From contig CP085827.1 in NCBI GenBank assembly GCA_020809705.1, forward strand, positions 1,302,001-1,366,000: DNA of 64,000 nt, written 5' to 3'. The translations under genes and the position numbers were made by a program. Of the stretch, positions 46,901 to 57,771 are shown piece by piece. The stretch is from Calonectria ilicicola (Eukaryota > Ascomycota > Sordariomycetes > Hypocreales > Nectriaceae). Position 1 is the first letter of the stretch. The number at the start of each line of letters is the position of its first letter. A model generated the notes under the pieces. It did no database searches, had not been told where the DNA came from, and saw only the letters and a program-made list of their open reading frames with translations.

Positions 46901-49162
46901 CGTCGGCGAGGCTCAGCGTTTGTACGCAGGCAACAGGAAGAACCTCAGCCAAGCAGTTTGAGGGGCCGATGCACCCTTGTCGGCCAGGCAAATGACGGCT
47001 CAGGGTTGCAGCAATAAGCTTCGGCTAACGAGACAAGATCTGCGAATGCCAAGATGGCAAGCAAACATGCCAAAAAATGGCTGTCAAGGGCAGCAGCGGG
47101 TTTACGGAGCTGTTCTCGGGGGCTTGCTCTCAGGGCTTGCTTTAATGGCTTGCTCTAATTAATGGCTTGTCGTCCGGGGCCATTATGACGGTTAAATGAC
47201 ACTAATACCGGAAGGGATGCATTGCAGACGGGAGATGCAAGCAACGCCTATTTGGGCGTGGTTGAGAGATGCATCTTCATGCACGATTAAATAGGGTGGT
47301 AGCAATTAATTTATCCCATCTCGGAAGCTTTGGTAGTGAGATGCCAGGGCAGATTGTCGGGCGGCTCTCCACGGAGAGGCATTTTAGCGGGCATGGGAGG
47401 CATTTTTAGTGGCATGGGATGCATTATGGGACAGAGGGGTTAACATTCTAGAAAACAATGCTGCCCAGCAGCTCAGGCGATCGTTTAGAGTGCCTCTGGT
47501 CCTGTGGGGAGAGGCTAATTTGTCCATGAATCTGGATATGGGCAAGGCGCGCGAGGCGCCGGCGGTGATTGGCGAGGACAAGGCCCCGGCCAGACCGGCC
47601 GTTGGAAACGAAATGCGCTTGGACCTGGAACAGGATTTTCTAGGCTGGAGAGGGCCAGATGACAGGGTAATCCGGCACTGGGCCGGGGCGTGCGAGGTAA
47701 ATTGATTCGCTCCCCCACTCGGTTGTTCTGACAGCCAAACCTGCCCGTGGCTGGCTGGTATGGGCGATGATCGCGGCAAAGGCATTGAAACAGGAAATGG
47801 ATGGCGGGTACGTCAGCGTCTAAGCCAGCAAGGAGCTTACATCCTGGCTGACTGTATGGACACGCTGGGTATGGCCACTGTGTGAGTGTGAGTGTGTGAT
47901 GGATGTGACCGGGCCATCATGAGGAGACGTGAGGAGACGTGAGGTGAGAAGGGGGGACACGAGGGGAGTGAGGGAGGCGTTTAAACACCACCACCGCCAC
48001 CTCTCATACGAATACTGACTGACATGAAGTAGACGAGGCAAAAAAAGAAAGCAGGTTGTCAATAGTGCATACCACACAAGCACCCAAAAGGAAAAAACAG
48101 GCCGAAAAAGGGAAAAGAAGTAACACCACCACAAAAAAACAAAAATAAGCAAAAAAGCAACACACAGACTGCCGAAGCGAGATCGAGCCATGGTTCCTAG
48201 GAGAATTTTTCTTTTGCAAAGGCCCTGCCTGTTTGCTTAATTAGCTGTGTCGCACTGGCCCGCCCACTGTTCCATGTTGTACGGATGACACAGTTACACC
48301 ACTGCACGGGCTGTACTTTTCCGTGTCAGGAGAAGGCCGGTAGAGAGGGTAGAGAAAAGCAATACAATCCAATCGGTTGCTGTATATTAAAATAAATAAA
48401 CAGAAATGGAAACACTCAATCATCCCTATTCCTCCCAAAAATACGAGCCCATCTTTTTTTTTCTTTTCCTTCTTTCTCGTGCTCGCTCGCTCTCGGCGCA
48501 TTCCCATAGCTCTGGCTCTCCCCGTGACGATCGCATGCAGGGGGCCAAAACATGTTATTCCCTGTGGCGAAAAGGGAGTATCCCTGCCTCGTGCTGAGAC
48601 AAGCCCTGGCAGCAGACCCGCTAGGCTCGAATCGCGCGAGAGTTGGCGTTCTAAAAATATGGATGCTTGAATCCAACCGTCCAACCCATTCGCCGTGGGT
48701 GGAGAAGGTCAGCCCTCAAGCCCAAACACAGACGTCATTTAGCAGGCTGAGGTGTCAGTTCTTTGTTCGTATTCTCAGTCAATCATGCAGTCCAACCTGG
48801 CATTCTCGATGGATCCTCTTGCGAGTTGTGCTTTTGGCCGCCGCATCCCTGAAAAGCATTTTTCGCAACTGGCGAAGACCCAGAGCTTTTCCCCCTCCGA
48901 TCCCTCTCCTCCGTCCAACCTTGATCTCTTCCTCCCCCTCCAAAACCGACCACTACCCACACTCGTTTTCATAGAAAGACGAGACGAGACGAGTACAGAC
49001 GAAGGGCTGCTGTTTTCCATTTAGACCTGTCCAGTCTCCCAGTCTCGCAGCTTCCAGAGCTTGCCGCTTCCAAGTGACTAGTCTTCTTGCACGTCTATCC
49101 ACTCTACCGAAGCTTCCGGACCCCGAAGCTCAAGCTCCGAACAAGTTCGGGCGTTGGCCACG
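43901..49162. other. Gene-poor 5.3-kb region upstream of the chitin synthase
   Basis: No gene recognised. The first half is AT-rich unique sequence. From about 46300 GC content rises and many overlapping chance frames appear. A GTGTGAGTGTGAGTGTGTG microsatellite and two tandem GAGGAGACGT units lie at 47880-47945. From about 48400 the plus strand becomes pyrimidine-rich (TTTTTTTTTCTTTTCC, CCTCTCCTCC), typical of a long leader of a strongly expressed fungal gene. Part of this is therefore probably the chitin synthase 5' untranslated region. Confidence 0.5.
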
Positions 49163-52100
49163 ATGGCTCATAACGGCCCAGGTCAGAATGAGAGGGCAGA
49201 CCATCAGATGCAGGATCTGCCCCCAGGTACCAACGTGAGTAGTGTTTTGCACTTTTTTTGTCGTTGTTTTTTTAGATCTTAGGTGGTTAAAAAAAGAAGA
49301 GTTTCTTTATGTGAGACGGGCAACACCACCACCACTCAATGCTAACGTATGCACCCACTTGTATCTAGTACCCATACACGCAACAGGAGCAAGAAGAAGA
49401 TGTCGGCCGCCACCTCCTCAACAACCCCCTCCACGCCACCGATTCTCATTTGGCTCTGACAGACCCTCACAATATGGGCCTCACTGATCCTCACTTGAGC
49501 CTCAGCTCTCCTCAGCACCTCAGCCTAAATGATCCCCAGCAGCACCACCACCTGAGCGACTCGTCCTACCTCACCGAGCCGCCCATTCAGAACCACCCAT
49601 ATCACCGAAACAACGCGCCATCTCCTCCCGGTTCTCCCATGTCCACTTACAGTCTAACGGAAACGTATGCTCCGGGCGCCTCGCAGCTGCCTCTCCCAGT
49701 TACCGCCGGCGGATATGGTGATGGCAGCCACGGCTTCGACGGCTATGATTCAACCGCGAGCTTCACCCGGGGACGCCCCGACTCGACTTTTGTCAATCAC
49801 GAGGACAGCTGGGTCCAGCGACAGCAGCAGCCCGCCGCGACAGGCAACGGAGGCGGCTTGAAGCGATTCAACACCCGAAAAGTCAAGCTCGTAAAGGGCT
49901 CCGTTCTCAGCATTGACTACCCAGTGCCTAGCGCCGTGAAGAACGCCATTCAGCCCAAGTACCGCGAAAATGACAGCAATGAAGAGTTTTTGAAGATGCG
50001 CTATACCGCAGCCACTTGCGACCCCAACGATTTCACCCTGATGAACGGTTACGATTTGCGGCCTCGCATGTACAACCGCCACACTGAGCTGCTAATCGCC
50101 ATTACCTACTACAACGAAGACAAGGTCCTGCTAGCGCGAACTCTCCACGGTGTTATGCTCAACATTCGCGACATCGTCAACTTGAAGCGATCATCATTCT
50201 GGCACAAGGGCGGCCCAGCTTGGCAGAAAATCGTCGTGTGCTTGGTTTTTGACGGTATTGACAAGGTCGACAAGAATGTCTTTGACGTGCTCGCAACCAT
50301 CGGTATCTACCAGGACGGTGTCATCAAGAAGGATATCGACGGCAAGGAAACGGTTGCCCACATCTTCGAGTACACCAGCCAAATCTCAGTGACACCCAAC
50401 CAGCAGCTCATTCGCCCGGCCGCCGACAGCAACAACAACCTGCCGCCCGTGCAGTTCATTTTCTGCTTGAAGCAGAAGAACAGCAAGAAGATTAACTCGC
50501 ATCGTTGGTTGTTCAACGCCTTTGGCCGCATCCTGAACCCCGAAGTGACCATCCTGATTGACGCCGGAACAAAACCCGGCCCCCGCGCCCTTCTGTCGCT
50601 CTGGGAGGCCTTTTACAACGACAAGGATCTCGGCGGCGCTTGCGGTGAGATTCACGCCATGTTGGGCAAGCACGGTCGCAAGCTCATCAACCCGCTCGTC
50701 GCCATTCAGAACTTTGAGTACAAGATCTCCAACGTGCTCGACAAGCCCCTAGAAAGCTCGTTTGGCTACGTCAGTGTGCTTCCCGGTGCCTTTTCCGCCT
50801 ACAGATTCCGTGCTATCATGGGCCGACCGCTGGAGCAGTACTTTCACGGTGACCACACGCTCTCCAAGCTGCTGGGTAAGAAGGGTATCGACGGCATGAA
50901 CATTTTCAAGAAGAACATGTTCTTGGCTGAGGATCGTATTCTCTGTTTCGAGCTCGTCGCCAAAGCAGGCCAGAAATGGCATTTGACCTACATCAAGGCC
51001 GCCAAGGGTGAAACCGATGTGCCTGAGGGCGCCGCTGAGTTCCTGAGCCAGCGTCGACGATGGTTGAACGGTTCCTTTGCCGCCTCTCTCTATTCGCTCA
51101 TGCATTTCGGTCGAATGTATCAGTCGGGCCACAACATCCTGCGACTCTTCTTCCTGCACGTCCAGCTGATTTACAACTTCCTCAACGTGCTCTTCTCCTG
51201 GTTCTCCCTCGCCTCTTACTACCTGACAACCTTCATCATCATGGACCTGGTCGGAACGCCCGATCCCACAAAGGGCCAGCACGGCTGGCCCTTTGGTGAT
51301 ACCGGTACCCCTATTCTCAACGTGCTGCTTCGATGGATCTACCTCGCCTTCTTGATGCTTCAGTTTATTCTGGCTCTTGGAAACAGACCCAAAGGTTCCC
51401 AGTACACCTATATTCTTTCGTTTGGTGTCTTTGGTGTGATCCAGTTTTACATTCTGGTCTTGTCCGGCTATCTCGTGTACAAGGCGCTCAAGGACCCAAT
51501 CGGCGAGCAGATCTCGTTTGCTACCGGTCAGGCCTTCTTCAACAGTTTCTTCGGCGGTGATGGTGCTGCAGGTGTCATTTTAGTGGCGCTCATCACAATC
51601 TATGGACTCAATTTCATCGCCTCGTTCATGTACCTCGATCCTTGGCACATGTTCCACTCCTTCCCTTACTACCTGCTGCTCATGTCAACCTACATCAACA
51701 TCCTGATGGTGTATGCCTTCAACAACTGGCACGATGTATCCTGGGGTACCAAGGGTTCGGACAAGGCCGAAGCTTTACCTTCTGCACATGTCACAAAAGG
51801 TGAAAAGAATGAAGCAGTGGTTGAAGAAATTGAAAGAGAACAAGAGGATATCGACAGTCAGTTCGAAAAGACTGTGTGGAGAGCTTTAGCTCCCATGGAG
51901 GAGGTTGATGAGACAGAGAAGAAGGACGTTGAGGATTCGTACAAGTCCTTCAGAACTGGTCTAGTCGTCTCTTGGTTGTTTTCCAACATGGTTCTCATCA
52001 TTGGTGTCACCAGTGATGACTTTATCGATCTCGGTGTTCAGGTAAGCATTTACAGACTCTTCCGTGGCAACATGATTCCTCTAACCAAGTATACAGAAAG

Positions 52101-52234
52101 CATCCGTAGCCCGAACTCCTTACTATTTCAAGACCCTTCTATACTCGACTGCAGCGCTTTCAATTGTCCGCTTCATCGGTTTCTTGTGGTTCCTGGGTTG
52201 GACCGGTATCATGTGCTGTTTCGCCAAGCGATAA
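49163..52234 (+). CDS. Chitin synthase, class III
   Basis: Plasma-membrane enzyme that polymerises UDP-N-acetylglucosamine into chitin for the hyphal wall. Exons are 49163-49234, 49369-52041 and 52097-52234, giving 960 residues. A long hydrophilic N-terminus contains imperfect repeats ([20 protein letters not shown]). The catalytic domain follows, with [41 protein letters not shown], the EDR motif (about 545) and QRRRWLNGS (about 585). At least six membrane helices come after that, and a [15 protein letters not shown] stretch. The last small exon adds a further helix ([20 protein letters not shown]). Without it the protein would lack this helix, so the splice is well supported. Overall similarity pattern is that of class III enzymes (Aspergillus ChsB, Neurospora CHS-1). 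Confidence 0.96.
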
Positions 52235-52670
52235 AGCGAACGCTACAGACGACGATGGGAGTCATCCCCAAAATGCGCCTATTTTTAATGACGGGGTATC
52301 TGTGATTAATTTTCTTTTTATAATCGACATTGCATTACTCGATGGCGTTCTTAGAGTGCACGGAGCCGGCTATTCGATGGCAGTATCGAAGCGGGCAGTG
52401 CGGATAGGGTTTTTGGACGTGTATCAACAACAGATTCTAATGGGTAAATTGAGAATCTTTGATTTTTCTTCAACTAGCAACAAACAAAGCTGTCTTGGTA
52501 AAAGCAGTCATCCGGTACAGACGAAACACTTGGGATGCATCACATGGATGTCAAGACATGACATGGATATAGAGATTTCGATTTTTAGTTACTTATTTTA
52601 TTGTATAAATCATTCTGTGAATGATTTTGATTTACCACAACTTTGCTTCTTAAACCTGAATGAATGTGAT
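52235..52670. other. Convergent 3' intergenic region
   Basis: Terminators of the chitin synthase and of the gene on the other strand should lie here. No gene or repeat is evident. Confidence 0.4.
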
Positions 52671-53733
52671 TTATTTCAACACGAAACACCCACCATTATC
52701 TATCTCGACAAGATCTGGTCGATTGAGATTCGTAGCCTCCTCACCCGCCGCCTGTTTCTCCTTCTCCAGTGCCCAATCAAGGCTTCTGCCAAGGTCACTC
52801 ACGAACAGCCGCATAAAGACGCCCCTATATTGCAGCCTTGAGTCGTGAGATTTGATCCAATACTTTGTACCGCCGAGTTTGCGGTAAAATGCGAGCCCGC
52901 CCTCAGCCCCAAGAACGTTCTTGAGGCCAAAGGTGAAGCTTTCCTTTATGCCGTGGAGCATCGCTAGCTTCTCGGTTTTAGGCTCCGCATCTAAAAATGC
53001 CTGCAACGGTCCTACGTCAAGCTTAGTCCCGTGTGGGGAATTGAAGAGCGCCTCGTGCACCTCCTCCCCGCTCCCGATGGCATGTGACCAAATAATGGCC
53101 GTACAAAAGTTGAGTTCTGCGTGACCAGGGGAGTCGGATCGGCGTTAGCCAAGAAGGCACAGGCTCTCCAGGATGCATCGAGCGATGACGCCATGATTCG
53201 AGTGACGAGTTAAAATCGGGAATAGTACAAATCGTCTTAAAATGGCCCCACGGTTTGATGATGTTGATCGCCTCAGGTACCGCAATCACAGGAATACTCT
53301 TGTCAAAAAGTTCCAAAGTCGGCTGATGGAGGTGGTCAAGGTAGTGAAATTGCAATAAAATCGCGTCAATGCTACCGGTATGTTCTCCTTCTGCAGGTTT
53401 CTGCTGACCACTCTCCCCGATCGGTAGTAGCGCAGCCGCTGCGGCTTCGATCTGGCGAATGGCATCTTCAATTGCCAACGGATTTGGAATATTTGGCTGA
53501 CCTGCCAGTGAAATGTGAATAAACCAAGAGGAACCCAAGGTTGATGGTCCTGCCAGCCAAGGCTCAAACACCACGTGATAAAAGGCTCGCCTAAGGGTCG
53601 CTTGCTCAGCTGGCGGGCGTGGAAATGATAGGATCCACGAGTTGTCTCCATTCAGTGATGTCATCACTGGCCTCAATGTGGCTTCTGGTGAGGCAAAATA
53701 TTCTTGCAGCGTGGCTTCATGTACTTTGTCCAT
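52671..53733 (-). pseudogene. Metallo-beta-lactamase-like fungal protein with an apparent frameshift
   Basis: Two minus-strand frames together read as one protein of about 350 residues. The first (53733 to about 53127) starts MDKVHEATLQEYFASPEATL and runs through GSIDAILLQFHYLDHLHQPT to SWLTPIRLP. The second (about 53126 to 52671) continues GHAELNFCTAIIWSH through HEALFNSPHGTKLDVGPL to the stop. They differ by one base at the stretch read CTCCCCTGGTCACGC, and no intron fits. The HxHxDH metal motif is degraded to FHYLDH, so even an intact version may not bind metals normally. Either the gene is broken by a one-base insertion or the assembly has an error. Function unknown. Confidence 0.7.
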
Positions 53734-54619
53734 CTTGATTTGCGATACGCAGACAGGAGGATGTCAAACATGAGAATAAGCTAGATTTTTGGAAGGATTT
53801 TCGTAACTTGGGTCATAGTTGCTATTTAAATAAAGAGAGACCGAGCCACGGTGCCGCGTAACGCAGTAGGTGCAGCCGGGGAGCTAGCGGCTATCACCAA
53901 GGCAAATTTCAGCCATGGCATCTAACGATTAGCATTCCCGCAGTGACCAATTGTAAACAGTGCTAGTAGGAGCCTAAGGTCACACTTAGTCCAGTTTTAG
54001 TACCGACCGATTATTTTTGACGACAAATGGTTGGTTGAAGAGCGTCGATCAGTACGATAAATGTCCAAAGTAGGGAACGTGTAGTGCCGAATTCCCGACC
54101 GGTCTCACGTCAGACACGGAATCGCAAACAGGGTTGAAGAATACGGTTGAGTTGTACATGCGGTGATTGCATTAGTTGAAAAAGAATAAAAATAACCATC
54201 TGCTCGTCTGATGGGTTGCTTTCATGAGCTTTTAGGTAATGTTGAGACCGGGTTTTCTTGATGTAATATATCAGTGGTAGTGCATGTTTGCATTGTAACT
54301 CAAGACGTCTTGATGAAATACCAAGCCCAATCTTGCACAGCTAATATAAATGAATAAAAAGTATTGTAAATTATTCTATCTACCGCGAAAACACTCAAAC
54401 CCCGAATTATGCCAATAACCTCTAATCTCTAAAACCAACGGAACAACCAATCGTCAACCGACCTAAGTATCAACAGACCACACTCTGCTAGATTTTATCC
54501 GAAATTCCACTAAACTACCTGCTATGAGAGTGCAGTCTCATATATCAACCACCGGTCGCTAGCAAAGTACAAAAGAAAGGTCGGTGGTTATCTTGAAACA
54601 GTGCAGGAGTAGCAAATGC
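53734..54619. other. Intergenic
   Basis: Upstream of the metallo-beta-lactamase-like gene and downstream of the RTA1-like gene. I see no gene, repeat or RNA. Confidence 0.4.
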
Positions 54620-55575
54620 TTATGAGCTTCCAAGCTCAACATCGTGGCTATCCTTGAGCTGCTTCGTTTGGACAACCATGCTGGGGTGTTGAATATTGAA
54701 TAGCAAGACACAAATGAACATTAGAGCAGCATCGAAACAATAGAGATAGACCTCCGCAGTCTGTAGCACGCTGGTAGATCCCGCTGCGAACTCCGCGACT
54801 CGAAAAAGGGAACGAACCATGATAAGGATAGACGCGGCGTACAAGACGAAAATGAAGCGTTTCCAGGGGACCGAGACCTGTATGCTAGCAGCGGTTGGTT
54901 GTCGAATAATGCGGAAATGGAAGACAGAAATGGCAATCGTGAAAACTCTAAAGAAGAGGATCTGAATTCCCAGGCCTACGAGAACAATGGTTCGGCCCTC
55001 GTCAAGATCACTTTGACTGTTCGCATTTGCGATGATGGTGCCACCTAGAAGACTTTGTGAGCCATTTGATAGATGGAATTTTGCATGTTAATATTACTTA
55101 CCAGCAGCCTGAACTAAAAAGGACAGAACATCACCAACGACAAAAATCTTTGTCAACCAGTTGATGCGGATGAACGAAAGCTTTTCAGCTTGGAGAATTC
55201 TAATTATACGCCCCAGGATCATATAAATAGAAGCGGAAAATAGAGCCGGGGCCAGAAGCAGCAAAAGTGTCTGGATAATGAACGGTACTTGTGTCCATTC
55301 ACCGGGCGTTTGCTTTGCATTGACGCCTCGAGCGGCATAACCTCCAATCTCGACTACCACAAGTGTTAGATAACAGCGAAAAAAAATCCCCCAAATTGGA
55401 TATTTTAAAACTGGGAGAAAAGCTTACAGAGGACACCGATGAAAAACGGTATAAAATACCATGTTCTCGACCTGATCATTTGGAAGAGATGGGCAAGGCC
55501 TGATAGGGCAAAAAGCGCCACAAAGGTCATGGCCGCGGCGAAAGAGGGCTCATAGTGATAACGTTGGTTGGCCAT
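54620..55575 (-). CDS. RTA1-like seven-helix membrane protein
   Basis: Exons on the minus strand are 55428-55575, 55102-55353 and 54620-55044, giving 274 residues with closed phases. The ATG at 55575 gives MANQRYHYEPSFAAAMTFVA. Seven hydrophobic helices follow, with the family blocks FFIGVLFEIGGYAAR, LLLLAPALFSASIYMILGRII, FVVGDVLSFLVQAAGG, GLGIQILFF and RSLFRVAEFAAG. The RTA1 family includes yeast Rsb1 (sphingoid base export) and Rta1 (7-aminocholesterol resistance); they act in plasma or internal membranes as lipid translocators or stress proteins. The substrate here is unknown. Confidence 0.92.
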
Positions 55576-56608
55576 TTTTAAACCACGAAGGGAAAAAACG
55601 CGGATTTGGAAGTTAGAAGTTGGAGGGTTTGATTAAACTCTGGTGCCTGTGGATTGATTTGGTTCTTGGATCTACGAGAATAAGTCCGTCAGGTTAATGG
55701 GCAAGTATTTATGTATTGGTTTCCTCTAATGAGGCATCTTGAGCTCGAATGGAATACCTAATTGCATTCATTGATTTAACGCCGTTTCGTTGCCAAAGCC
55801 CTCAACTTTGCGTGTCCATTGTGGCTGTTGTCTGCTAGCAACGCCCGTTCCCGTCTCACTTGGCTCAGCCTCTGTGATCATCACTCGTTGCTGGTGGCAT
55901 GCACCAATCAGAGATTGTTTTTGGGTCGGAGTGTCGGCATTTGAGCGACCGAGTGATCCACAGTCGGCGGACCGGGTGCCTGAGCTGCCGATGGATTTTA
56001 GCACACAGTGCTCTGATTGGTGGGGAGCTGCTCCCACTCTGGAGTGACATCACACCTACAATTCTCATCAGCGTCAGCCTCTTAATTTCTTGATAAATAT
56101 GGTTAAATTATAAGGATTCGATGGTTCTGGATTTTTAGATATATCATATCTTCAACCCTCAATGCTATCATTCGGATGCATGAAGTTGGGAGTCTTGGGG
56201 ACGACCGGCGGGTTTCACCTGTCCGTGTCGAAAATTGAACACACCATTTCCTTGTGGACAATTTTCATTGATGCTCATTCATCATCACCTTTTTCTTGGA
56301 CTATAGAGGGAAAATGCATACGAATAGCTTCATACAGTAGCGAGTGAAAGGAAGGACGGTCTGCACTGGCAACGCTCTCGCACGGAATTAAGCATGATTT
56401 GAGCTGATTACCCTGCAATACTTTCGGGATTTGAGCAAACGGGCCGACGCAGTAATGGCAACTTGTTATCTAAAGATGATGAGTACCTGCGTCAGAGTAC
56501 GCCAATAAAAATACGCCAAAGATTATGCTTCTAATTAAACCAGCCATTCAATCAGCCACCATATGTCACCGTGAACAGAGAGGCTATTCCGAGACGAGGC
56601 GCAGCTGA
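55576..56608. other. Intergenic, RTA1-like gene upstream region
   Basis: No supported gene. Short frames around 55768-56347 overlap on both strands and lack motifs. Confidence 0.4.
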
Positions 56609-57024
56609 TGAGAGTGGGAAACTTTAGAATGACTGTGCCAAATCCGTATTGTGACTGTGTACATGGATACCTCAACACCTTGGTGAATTATACTAAAAAA
56701 AGGTATATTTAGACAAATTTACTTATATAATTAAATTATAAATTAAAAGATTTTTAATAAAATTCAAAATATAAATAAATATTTATTAAAATATTATTTA
56801 ATAATATATTATTTATTTTTTTTATTATATATATTTCTTACTAAAATTTAAAAATATTAATCTTTTATAAGCTTTTAAAGTAAAGTACCGGAATTTCTCG
56901 AATAATTGATATCCCGCGCCGAAGGCAGGGCTGGCCAATCAAAAGACCCTAGCCTTTCCTAATTAGGTTTAAACACAGGCAAGATACGGATTTGGCACAG
57001 TCATTCTAAAGTTTCCCATGAGAG
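56609..57024. mobile_element. 404-bp inverted-repeat element with 6-bp target duplication
   Basis: Perfect 35-base inverted repeats lie at 56615-56649 (TGGGAAACTTTAGAATGACT...) and 56984-57018. TGAGAG flanks them on both sides (56609-56614, 57019-57024). The core contains a strongly AT-rich block (about 56690-56885) and no coding frame. This is a non-autonomous DNA transposon (MITE) structure. The ends are intact while the core looks mutated. Confidence 0.85.
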
Positions 57025-57771
57025 TCGATGCGTGTCAGCGGCCGCGTTTTCAGCAGCGCAATATCCTGCCCAAGATGGTAAGGTCGCTCCACTGAAGCGA
57101 TGGGCGCTGCGCCCCCAACAGCCCTAAGCCCCACCCCCTGTGGCCCCTGTGGCCTTGTTGTTCAGCGGCATTGGAGGTTGTGTTTAAGCATGTGTGCGGG
57201 CAGCTGGTCAGCGTTTCTTTTACCGACTGCATGGTCCCTGGGCTGAGAGCAAATCACTGGTGTCGATGGGGGGAGTAGCGAAGCCAAGGGACCCTGTCAT
57301 ATCTATTTTGTGGTGTTTTCTGCGTTGTGACTGGTGCTCCATGACGGTGCCAAGCTGTTTGTGCGGACAGGGCTGTGTTGGCACAAGCAACAATGTGCGT
57401 TGCCAGGAATGGAGATCTTCTGCGCTTTGCCCCGATCAATTGCCCCATGCAGAATAGCGATCCTCAAACCCGTACATAGATGAGCAATAATGAGCCAGGG
57501 TGGTCGCTGCCTCTGCCTATTGGGCTTATTCATGACGCCCAATTCCGAACCCCGTTGCACCGCCAGTCTGGTTTGCGCATCTACTTCCCCAGCATGGCCT
57601 AAGCTGAACCGCAGGGGATGAACCTCTGTAATAACGTCATGGAACCTCATCGGTCGCCGCGACTATATATGAAGTCGACTGCTGCTTCTTGTCTCTTGGT
57701 TGTAAGCTTGGTGCATTCCATCTCATAGAAACAATTCCACAAAAAGCGACAGCAGTCTCGCCTTAGTAGCC
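57025..57771. promoter_or_regulatory. Upstream region of the beta-lactamase-like gene
   Basis: No gene. A TATA box (CTATATATGAAG, TATATAT at 57664-57670) lies about 105 bases before the start codon, followed by a CA- and CT-rich leader typical of fungal secreted-enzyme genes. Confidence 0.5.

Noticed and set aside
47875..47950. GT-rich and GAGGAGACGT repeats as a CRISPR-like or regulatory array
   Set aside because: Simple microsatellite and a two-unit tandem repeat, common in fungal DNA; no spacer structure.
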